Source: JAFGIT01 sp016929465 [NCBI: Candidatus Coatesbacteria bacterium]
GTDB taxonomy: Bacteria; B130-G9
DNA length: 11,835 bases
Direction of reading: 5' to 3'
Assembly: GCA_016929465.1 (NCBI GenBank)
Contig: JAFGIT010000002.1
Span: 1 to 11,835 of the forward strand
Part shown: piece after piece, positions 9,201 through 11,835 of the stretch
Layout of the letters: every line of letters begins with the position of its first letter
Position numbering within the stretch: position 1 is the first letter of the stretch
The notes under the pieces: generated by a model
The model's database searches: none
What the model saw: only the letters and a program-made list of their open reading frames with translations
Told to the model about the DNA's origin: nothing
Program-made: the position numbers and the translations under genes

Positions 9201-11672
9201 GAGCTTTCCTACTCTTGGGTGGAATTCGGGATGAGCGACGACTACGGGAGAGTGGCCAAGGATGGCCGTGCAGCCCGAGTTCATACGGTGTTTCTTACCA
9301 GCCTCGACCCCGCGACGGAATACCATTACAGGATGTCCTTCATGGACCTCATGGACAACGGCCCGACGTCCTCCGCTGATCTGACATTCAGGACCCTGGC
9401 GGAGCCAGACACTTCGGGTCTCTACTGCGTCTCGGGGCCGGATCTCGACTACGTCACAGATAGATTGGCGAAGATAGTCTGGGAGACGAATCACGTCTCT
9501 GATACGAGGGTTGCATACTGGGAGACCGGTCAGGGGCCTGCCGATGGCAAGGTCTGGAAGAACACCCAGTTCAGAAGAACTCACCAGGCATTCCTCGGAA
9601 ACCTAGCTCCTGGCACGGAATACACCTATGCTATCTCCTCGACCGACCCATCGGGGAACTCTCTCTCGTCCCCCAAGATGGGATCATTCACCACCCTCGT
9701 GACCCCCGACTCTAGCGCACCGGGGATATCGGGTATCGGTATATCATACAACGCTGCGGGGAAGGTGAGAATCGACTGGCAAACCACTGAACCTGCAGAT
9801 AGCAGGATAGAATTCTGGCAGGAAGGTCTTAAGCAAACCGGAAAGGGAAGCTGGGCGGGGTCTGAAAACAAGAAGGAGCACTCCGGATGGATTGGAGACC
9901 TGGAGTTGGGCACGGACTACCAATTCAGCGTCGGTTCGAGTGATCCGAGCGGCAATGGCTCGTGGTCAGCGCAGGGATCGTTCTCCGCAAATGCGGACGA
10001 CGATGTAATCAATCCGTCCTTCACCTCGGGGCCAGACATTGACAGTCGTCGTGGTCCCGTCCAAGTTGCGGTCTCTTGGACAACCAGCGAGATAGCCGAT
10101 ACGCATCTGGTCTATTGGCTGGACGGGGAGGAAGACGGGGAGAGATTCACATACGAGAGCTATGAGCATTCGATTGCCCACCGCGTCGAGCTCAGCAATC
10201 TCGAGCCTGGGGCCTACGACTTCGAGGCAAGCTCCAAGGACCCAGCCGGGAATTCCACAGAGACGAGAGGCGGCACCTTCACTGTATCCGGGTCCGCCGA
10301 TGCACCTCGACTCACTAACGGCTATGTTGATCCCGCTTTCGGCACTCCCATGACTGAATTCACCTATCGAGTTACCTACTCACACGCAGCCGGCGGGGCG
10401 CCCCAGCAAGCGAAGGTAATAATCGACGGATCGAACACAAACGATATGCTGCTGGTCGATGGCGATGCCAATAATGGCAGCTATGTATTCGCGACAAACT
10501 TATCGGCAGGCTCGCATACGTTCTCATTCGAATTCAGGAGCTCATCGGGCGGCTCAGTTAAATACCCGGATAGCGGCTCCTATGACGGCCCCGTGGTGAC
10601 TGCCACTCGAAGCATTACTCTGAGTATCAGGACCGACGAAAGTGAATACAAGCCTGGTGACACTCAGAGGGTGTTGGTTGATGCTACTAACTGGGGAGAA
10701 GCGACCGACGTTGACCTATATGCATGTGTGCTTCGGCCAGAGGGTGACCTTCTCTTCTGGCCCGCGATGACGGGGTATCCCGCGCCATGTCAGCTTCGAC
10801 CCTTCCCCGGAGAAAGCACATTCAAGGACTTTCTACTCCATGAATTCGCTCTCCCGCTAGATTGGTCCCGGGGAGATTACAGGTGGTTCATCGCGCTGAC
10901 CAAACCAGGCACTTACGAAACCGAATGCAAATTGGCGACGGCCAGGTTCTCTGTAGCGCAGCCCGATCTGGACCTGAGTTTGACAGTGAACGCCCCCGCT
11001 TTTGTCCCCGGCGATGAGATGGTCGTGAGTCTCTCGCTCGAGAATCCGGGCGACTATGTCGATATCGACCTATTCATGTATGCCACCCTTCCCGATGGGA
11101 CAGACCTCTACATGCCTGCCCTTACTACTGATGCTGCCCCGATGGTCTCGATAGGGATTCCGGACGGTTTTTCATATTATGGATACGAGGCTCTAAGGTT
11201 GAATCTGATGGAAGGGCTCCCGAACGGTACATACCGATGGTCAGCCTATATCTGCAAGCGGGGTACGTCCGACCGGATAAGCCAGACCGCTTCGGCAAGC
11301 TTCGAGATATTCAATGTCGATCTGGCATTGCACACAAACGGAGCGGAATTTGGGCCAGGCGATGACCTGGAGGTCACCGCGGATGTGCGCAACTATGGTG
11401 AGGACATCGACATAGACCTTTACTCCTGGATGGTAACGCCCGATGGGGTGTTTTTCTGCCTCCCATACCTCAATTTTGCAGTGAATCCGGCAATCGAATT
11501 CAAGCCGCTGTCCCGTGGGGCATCCTATGAATCGATTTCGATCTTCAGCGCGACGCTGCCGCCCGGTTTGACGGAGGGGGAATACACGGTCCAGGCCGCG
11601 CTCATTATACCAGGCAACGAATCTTACTCTGGCAAGATGGCCGAGGCGAGATTCTCATATTCGAACCAGTAA
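228..11672 (+). CDS. Giant multidomain surface protein: two PQQ-like propellers plus Ig/FN3 repeat stalk
   Basis: Uninterrupted frame of about 3,814 residues from ATG 228 to TAA 11670-11672. The 228 start was chosen over ATG 204 because GGAGG lies 9 bases upstream of it. The N terminus has basic residues (SREKWR) and a hydrophobic stretch (~11-30), so it is exported or membrane-anchored. Domains in order: PQQ-like propeller (64-419), Ig A (422-520), PPC-like (525-643), PQQ-like propeller (646-981), Ig B (985-1081), 14 Ig-like repeats (1082-2455), Ig C and D (2461-2659), Big_5/SbsA-like (2663-2765), six FN3-like (2766-3355), Ig E (3358-3457), three ~118-residue C-terminal repeats (3461-3814). 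I see no catalytic motif, CxxCH haem site, lipobox cysteine, LPxTG or PEP-CTERM tail. Such proteins are usually surface adhesins or scaffolds, and that role is inferred here. It is probably the first gene of an operon with the zinc-ribbon gene 23 bases downstream. Confidence 0.95.
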   Translation: MSIFSREKWRALSIFILIVTLGSLLTAMLFSENTQEENAAAPTSETEEFSDTQIAYRPLSGTPYWQQYGSDVGHRARSGLRGPQNARLRWSFYIGDTPAESIAISADDKVALSASPDYAEGYLYWLDLDDAYVNWSYRFNGVVTFPSLADDSEVAYSVADGYLHAINSSNSRDWLYYMGTGGNFTGPTVGDDGTIYAGFEDKLFAIDSSGGLNWSYQLPYYSFHLMDTPVVTSDGLVYFSTNQNAIYALTPSGGYRWSYNTGGGRIDNAIVLSNDEGSLYFGCSDYTLRALNSDGTLDWTYGVLYSGNVIGSVAVDSDGAIIFGASDGGYDNKLFVMRSDGTLRWSMYLSDPIYSSPAIDVDGSIYFDYNYGELCAVNSFGIFKWSYQTGDNIAARPSIGPYETVVFGSSDNAVYCIDSLPRLSDGRVTPSVGDTSGTYKFTVHYYSPAGRAPDRIRLQTDVSIYTMTLESGTAYDGIYYRNLTGLSEGVGDYRFYARDLSTASYVVLPPSGYFSGPTVDNTGDSHEEDDTCSQAQANKRDISTDGTPQYHTLTPGDVDWVQFTAKKYITYHVRTKLASPDCQTNLYIYDGDCSTELAFDGGSGLGGGSAIGWMCQDNGTYFIVVEHGGGGTGAGEYYLSVEESHWPTFKCDLTRQSVSSALGCPGDSLDWWTAGFAEDRTPVVDMAGRVYCETSAGWLYCLNSAGVAQWSYDANLADFTNVSLGRSGNVYFRSQSNKIVSLTSSGGLRWTYGVDNDDGGIVSLSEDEDVYFGVGWALFALQSNGSLAWTFSSKSEIAAPPAIGLNGSIYFGNTNGFLVALESDGSFIWYKDLVDSISTTPLVTRNGDVVALTSAGTLYSFNPEGGLNWSYQCDGGAVTASPVLSIDDSILVRKGSNKLFSIASDGSLDWTLYTLMDTPGTPAVDRDGYIYVGREGIKCLNPNGTTRWTHVVSGYNSDSSPAIGPDGSIYVEVGDRLYKFREVDVNLSGGTVAPTSGSGKTNFQFDVHYEGTSEPGLIYVYIDGNPHDMDLESGNANDGLYRYETDSLSEGSHKFFFYAESTTGRWDLDPASGTYDGPDVDDTDPVSQAYSPAYRSTGNIPVDFDASDNATGIDTVFIYYAYEGGGWVEFDTSTNSSGTVWCSPVHGDGEYAFCTRAVDGAGNTEEYPSDPDSTTIYDTAPPTSSCDSPPFEDTSPFGVDFSASDAASGIAEVSLWYRKDGGTWTLFHAITGKATGAFDFTTSGEGEYEFYTRAEDLAGNGEDPPPSPDDSTIYDITNPSSECTAPQFASSSPFGVDFTASDALSGIRGVGLWFNKEGSGWTYFGSIADETQGTFEFTPSGDGQYEFYTRAQDQADNLEDPPGSADSSTDFDTISPSSECSSAALESGSPFPVDFTASDAYSGIAEVSLWFNKDGGGWTNYDTIPDKTEGTFQFTPSGDGEYEFYTRAMDKAGNVEDPPGAPDSTTTYDSSKPTSSCDSPQYENTPPIKVNYQTNGGAGSSILKVELYSRFDGGSYTLYDDSTDATGSFDFDPASGNGAYAFYTIAYDEAGNSEDPPGTPDSETVFDDVLPSSTCDSPEYVTEGTIAVSYTSSDTLSGIAQIALYWMTEDTGWTEFEVVADRDNGTVCFDPPADDKYFFTSVATDRAGNQEGFDSTKHCQTVYDTEKPFSDCDAPEYASGETIEVAYSAEDAECGLKELQLWYRHNSGDWTFSGLATDATSGIFEFRPDDYNSSDLMDGSGDGLYDFYTLAYDYAGWGEDPPSTPKASTMYDTIKPTSECYSPDYSMYASIDVGYTASDETSGIALVELYYSKSGSGAAPVLWGGSTTGTVGVFNFVAPAPGRWELFTIAYDLADNKEDAPGAPDTETLLDDTGPTSKADCDPYSNVSPISVSFQAQDDSSGIERVELYRKDGPGWVYVDEVYGETSGSFDVAIGMDGLYEFATIAHDSAGNAEGFPGQPDCGCTFDTESPTSDCTSPQYSKTATFGVEFEAEDTLSGVAQVSLYLRDGGNWLFLETKNSTSGTFEVTASTEGLYEFATVAEDNAGNTEEFPPTPDCSCLYDATLPTSECDSPLFTTDPKIDVAFAAGDAGSGIARVELYRKGPSAWVLLDGIDDATEGTFEFTFGGETKVEFATLAFDAAGNEEEFPTVPDCSCTYDISSPSSICFAPEYSSEATFAVRYAAIDGGGSGVAGVSLYYASDMDSSWQLYGFSTEGTIGTFVFEMPFKNEDEVQYYFYTRALDRTGNTENPPNAPDNTTIWDVAPPVTTCSSPEYSNSSPVPVEFTIDEGLAGLRWARLAYKYGSQDWAFASAVTKATVGVFPFRAEDGDGPYEFCIAAMDNCDNLSYPNAPRCSTLFDTVKPTSSCTSIAFTTVSTIDLDYDASDDRSGISSVVFLVKYANGSWRDTGLSSGTPSGQVTFIPADGDGVYNFISRATDKAGNQEAIPGEPDCVVVVDRSTPQLTIGRVNPQSGTPDDDFTFLVNFEDADGAAPSESNVYIDGTAYAMSLSSGAPADGTYSYVTKLVGGTHSFYFHFTDAYGLDSRLPASDSFTGPDVNSAPEMSDGKVLPALGDTESVFDFSAAYHDEDGDEPALIQVVIDGTSHDMTAATPGTKVPYHKDYTYSKKLAEGEHEFFFRCQDTNGASARLPVAGQFDGPTVMTYDDDAPYCRDMVPAPGATDVPPDTTISLKLVDDTSNVDTSSIVVTVAGVRVAPTINSTPDGYRLTIEPAKPFPEKMVVPVTVIACDTSIRRNCMEKYTYRFTVRDTTAPIIIRGSMSVTPGQDVAAIEWLTNEAADSRFEYSEAGGLVLSTTSSIMQCFHSMVVRDLSPATTYYFRVGSTDEAGNGPTYSNLGSFTTDPEADDSAPMIVIGPAASVFETSVTLIWATDEPSTGAAEISMVPARSGDKATRSVKTDTEYTRAHALFLEGLSSNTTYQARVTSADMSGNVVRSNWFEFTTHENPDTRPPEILEGPRVVYISDSEAIVGCVVDELSYSWVEFGMSDDYGRVAKDGRAARVHTVFLTSLDPATEYHYRMSFMDLMDNGPTSSADLTFRTLAEPDTSGLYCVSGPDLDYVTDRLAKIVWETNHVSDTRVAYWETGQGPADGKVWKNTQFRRTHQAFLGNLAPGTEYTYAISSTDPSGNSLSSPKMGSFTTLVTPDSSAPGISGIGISYNAAGKVRIDWQTTEPADSRIEFWQEGLKQTGKGSWAGSENKKEHSGWIGDLELGTDYQFSVGSSDPSGNGSWSAQGSFSANADDDVINPSFTSGPDIDSRRGPVQVAVSWTTSEIADTHLVYWLDGEEDGERFTYESYEHSIAHRVELSNLEPGAYDFEASSKDPAGNSTETRGGTFTVSGSADAPRLTNGYVDPAFGTPMTEFTYRVTYSHAAGGAPQQAKVIIDGSNTNDMLLVDGDANNGSYVFATNLSAGSHTFSFEFRSSSGGSVKYPDSGSYDGPVVTATRSITLSIRTDESEYKPGDTQRVLVDATNWGEATDVDLYACVLRPEGDLLFWPAMTGYPAPCQLRPFPGESTFKDFLLHEFALPLDWSRGDYRWFIALTKPGTYETECKLATARFSVAQPDLDLSLTVNAPAFVPGDEMVVSLSLENPGDYVDIDLFMYATLPDGTDLYMPALTTDAAPMVSIGIPDGFSYYGYEALRLNLMEGLPNGTYRWSAYICKRGTSDRISQTASASFEIFNVDLALHTNGAEFGPGDDLEVTADVRNYGEDIDIDLYSWMVTPDGVFFCLPYLNFAVNPAIEFKPLSRGASYESISIFSATLPPGLTEGEYTVQAALIIPGNESYSGKMAEARFSYSNQ
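258..317 (+). other. N-terminal hydrophobic segment (signal peptide or signal anchor)
   Basis: Residues ~11-30 (ALSIFILIVTLGSLLTAMLF) are an unbroken hydrophobic run after a positively charged start (SREKWR). An acidic, low-complexity stretch with ENTQEEN follows. This is the layout of a Sec signal. No classic AxA cleavage site is evident; LTA|M is the nearest candidate and is weak. There is no lipobox cysteine. The segment may therefore stay uncleaved as an N-terminal membrane anchor with the rest of the protein outside. Confidence 0.75.
417..1484 (+). other. PQQ-like beta-propeller domain 1 (eight W motifs)
   Basis: Residues ~64-419 of the giant protein. The block opens with a YWQQYGSD...GLRGPQNARLRW entry of the kind that begins many PQQ-like propeller proteins. 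It then shows eight repeats ending in a tryptophan motif: LRWSF, VNWSY, RDWLY, LNWSY, YRWSY, LDWTY, LRWSM, FKWSY. Between them run strands such as DDGTIYAG, EGSLYFG and VDGSIYF, each followed by an L(Y/F)A(I/L)xxxG segment. Eight motifs fit a closed eight-bladed propeller. Quinoprotein dehydrogenase catalytic motifs are not apparent, so a binding or structural role is more likely than redox enzymology. Confidence 0.85.
1491..1787 (+). repeat. Ig-like boundary module A
   Basis: Residues ~422-520. First of five related modules of ~100 residues in this protein. Family hallmarks are an opening (G)xVxPxxG, a central DM/TMxLxSG followed by DGxYxY, an (L)SxGxHxFxF-like strand, and a closing LPxSGxYxGPxV. 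Here these read VTPSVG, MTLESG, YDGIYY, GDYRFYA and PPSGYFSGPTV. The module separates propeller 1 from the PPC-like domain. Confidence 0.75.
1800..2156 (+). other. PPC-like (bacterial pre-peptidase C-terminal) beta-sandwich
   Basis: Residues ~525-643. It begins with an acidic EEDDTCSQAQ segment, then GDVDWVQFTA, NLYIYDGDCS and a final YFIVVE...GEYYLSVEE strand pair. This order matches the PPC family: an acidic N-terminal edge, DxDWxxF, a strand naming an element that is 'D/G...', and a closing Y.L.V strand. PPC domains usually sit at the C terminus of secreted peptidases. Here one sits between two propellers in a protein with no peptidase domain, so it is probably a binding or spacer module. 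Confidence 0.75.
2163..3170 (+). other. PQQ-like beta-propeller domain 2 (eight W motifs)
   Basis: Residues ~646-981. The entry WPTFKCDLTRQSVSSALGCP echoes that of propeller 1 and resembles the common WPxFxxDxxRTGxS start of secreted PQQ-like proteins. Eight tryptophan motifs follow: LDWWT, AQWSY, LRWTY, LAWTF, FIWYK, LNWSY, LDWTL, TRWTH. They are interleaved with NGSIYFG, DGYIYVG and DGSIYVE strands. The second propeller is the same fold and blade count as the first but clearly diverged in sequence, so the duplication is not recent. Confidence 0.85.
3180..3470 (+). repeat. Ig-like boundary module B
   Basis: Residues ~985-1081. Same family as module A: VAPTSG opening, VYIDGNPHDMDLESG, NDGLYRYE, LSEGSHKFFFY, and PASGTYDGPDV close. 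It links propeller 2 to the 14-repeat array. The YIDG element, present here and in modules C, D and E, is replaced in module A. Confidence 0.8.
3471..7592 (+). repeat. Array of 14 tandem Ig-like repeats (95-108 residues each)
   Basis: Residues 1082-2455, 4,122 bases. Repeats start at 3471, 3759, 4050, 4341, 4632, 4926, 5217, 5541, 5838, 6126, 6411, 6699, 7008 and 7299. Consensus: DTxxPTSxCxSPxY, then a VDFxASDxxSGI strand, VxLWxxxxGGxW, GxFxF, GxYEFYTxAxDxAGNxEDPP, and a PDxxTxY end. The phase is fixed by the DT..PTS start. The seventh copy (108 residues) and the twelfth (103) carry insertions before the YxFYT strand; the first copy lacks the conserved cysteine. Copies 2-4 form one close subgroup and 9-11 another. 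Proteins with such arrays are surface stalks or adhesins. Family resemblance is to bacterial Ig-like (Big) domains; I cannot assign a specific Pfam entry. Confidence 0.9.
7608..7898 (+). repeat. Ig-like boundary module C
   Basis: Residues ~2461-2557. Opens VNPQSGTPDDDFTF, followed by VYIDGTAYAMSLSSG, ADGTYSYVTKL, GTHSFYFHF, and a SFTGPDV close. This is a clear member of the A-E family and is immediately followed by module D, the only place where two copies are adjacent. Confidence 0.8.
7902..8204 (+). repeat. Ig-like boundary module D
   Basis: Residues ~2559-2659. Opens VLPALGDTESVFDF, then VVIDGTSHDM, YTYSKKLAEGEHEFFF, and LPVAGQFDGPTV close. The segment after DM is more divergent and slightly longer than in the other modules. 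The module leads directly into the SbsA-like domain. Confidence 0.8.
8214..8522 (+). other. SbsA/Big_5-like Ig domain
   Basis: Residues ~2663-2765. The signature is the start APYCRDMVPAPGATDVPPDT followed by ISLKLVDD, SSIVVTVAG, YRLTIEPAKPFPEKMVVPVT, and a final YTYRFTVRD. 'P.pgatdVp.dt.i.l.f.d...' with a later 'l.i.P..pl......v.v....' strand is typical of the Big_5 (SbsA Ig-like) family. Two cysteines (ACDTSIRRNC) flank a short loop and could form a disulfide in an exported protein. Confidence 0.75.
8523..10292 (+). repeat. Six tandem FN3-like repeats
   Basis: Residues 2766-3355, units of ~92-102 residues starting near 8523, 8829, 9132, 9426, 9723 and 10017. Each carries an A.I.W.T.E..DSR.EY core, a central H...L..L.P.T.Y.YR strand, a S.D..GN turn and a closing FTT-like strand with a PD..AP linker. 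This matches the FN3-like domain of the purple acid phosphatase N-terminal type, which occurs in many secreted bacterial proteins without the phosphatase. No metallophosphatase domain follows. The third unit has lost the core tryptophan (cysteine in VGCVVDE). Confidence 0.85.
10299..10598 (+). repeat. Ig-like boundary module E
   Basis: Residues ~3358-3457. Opens NGYVDPAFGTPMTEFTY, then AKVIIDGSNTNDMLL, NNGSYVFATNLSAGSHTFSF, and PDSGSYDGPVV close. Fifth copy of the boundary family, placed between the FN3 array and the C-terminal triplet. Confidence 0.8.
10608..11669 (+). repeat. Three C-terminal repeats of about 118 residues
   Basis: Residues 3461-3814, units starting near 10608, 10962 and 11316, all about 118 residues. 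Shared pattern: a strand leading to (F/Y)xPGD, then VxxxxxNxGxxxDxDLYxxxxxPxGxxxFxPxxxxxxxP, later LPxGLxxGxYxW, and a final AxAxFxxx strand. The three PGD...NxG...DLY blocks are YKPGDTQRVLV/DVDLYA, FVPGDEMVVSL/DIDLFM and FGPGDDLEVTA/DIDLYS. The fold looks like an all-beta sandwich. I have seen similar 'PGD...NPG...D.Y' ends in surface proteins of uncultured bacteria but cannot give a family name. Their C-terminal position makes them candidates for a binding tip or an attachment region. Confidence 0.8.
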
Positions 11673-11682
11673 GTAGTCATTT

Positions 11683-11687
11683 AGGGG
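11683..11687 (+). promoter_or_regulatory. Ribosome binding site of the zinc-ribbon gene
   Basis: AGGGG lies 8 bases before the GTG at 11696, inside the 23-base gap after the giant gene's stop. It supports the GTG start, since no in-frame ATG lies nearby upstream. There is no room for a terminator in the gap and no hairpin is seen, so the two genes are probably read from one transcript. Confidence 0.65.
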
Positions 11688-11695
11688 ATCATCAA

Positions 11696-11835
11696 GTGCA
11701 TTGCAGCCAGTGCGGCACTTCTGTTCCTGACGGCAGCAAGTTCTGCTGTGGTTGTGGGGCGAAGCTCTCTGCGGTGTGCCCGTCATGTCAAGCGGAATGC
11801 CCTCCGGGCAGTCGTTTCTGCGGCAATTGCGGGGC
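11696..11835 (+). CDS. Double zinc ribbon protein, N-terminal fragment (cut by window end)
   Basis: The frame starts at GTG 11696 and runs off the window after 46 full codons. Both halves of a double zinc ribbon (DZR-type) are visible: CSQCG...KFCCGCG (cysteines at residues 3, 6, 17, 20) and CPSCQ...RFCGNCG (28, 31, 42, 45). Each CxxC pair spaced about 10 residues from the next binds one zinc ion. Such ribbons are usually the N-terminal part of larger proteins: membrane proteins, FHA or kinase-linked signalling proteins, cyclases, or TPR proteins. The rest lies outside the window, so the function cannot be stated. It is cytoplasmic at least at this end, because no signal precedes the ribbon. 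It probably shares an operon with the giant surface protein gene. Confidence 0.85.
   Translation, partial: MHCSQCGTSVPDGSKFCCGCGAKLSAVCPSCQAECPPGSRFCGNCG

Noticed and set aside
8523-10292. Purple acid phosphatase
   Set aside because: Only the N-terminal FN3-type domain pattern is repeated. No metallophosphatase motifs (GDxx, GNH[ED]) follow.

Overview
The window is almost entirely one giant gene. A single uninterrupted + strand reading frame (ATG at 228, stop TAA at 11670-11672) encodes a predicted exported protein of about 3,814 residues. It is made only of beta-propeller and Ig/FN3-like beta-sandwich modules, and I see no catalytic domain in it. After a 23-base gap a second gene starts at GTG 11696. 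Its first 46 codons form a textbook double zinc ribbon, and the window edge cuts it off. The first ~200 bases are a leader with a possible promoter and no gene I can support.

Order of the giant protein (residues counted from the ATG at 228): N-terminal hydrophobic export or anchor segment (~11-30); eight-motif PQQ-like propeller 1 (64-419); Ig module A (422-520); PPC-like domain (525-643); eight-motif PQQ-like propeller 2 (646-981); Ig module B (985-1081); 14 tandem Ig-like repeats of 95-108 residues (1082-2455); Ig modules C and D (2461-2659); SbsA/Big_5-like Ig domain (2663-2765); six FN3-like repeats (2766-3355); Ig module E (3358-3457); and three C-terminal repeats of about 118 residues (3461-3814). 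This is roughly 32 domains. The five modules A-E belong to one family and sit at the seams between the other blocks.

Organism: the DNA is moderately GC-rich, genes are tightly packed, both starts have a Shine-Dalgarno sequence, and one start is GTG. This is a prokaryote. Very large PQQ/Ig/FN3 surface proteins of this kind are typical of uncultured bacterial lineages assembled from metagenomes. Frequent ATA and AGG codons and the zinc-ribbon neighbour mean an archaeon cannot be excluded. I cannot name a taxon from the sequence.

Working together: the giant protein is best read as a cell-surface or secreted scaffold or adhesin. The propellers would be at the N-terminal, membrane-near end if the leader is not cleaved, followed by a long Ig/FN3 stalk. 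The short gap, the absence of a terminator and the good ribosome binding site at 11683 suggest that the zinc-ribbon gene is co-transcribed with it. Any functional link is inference.
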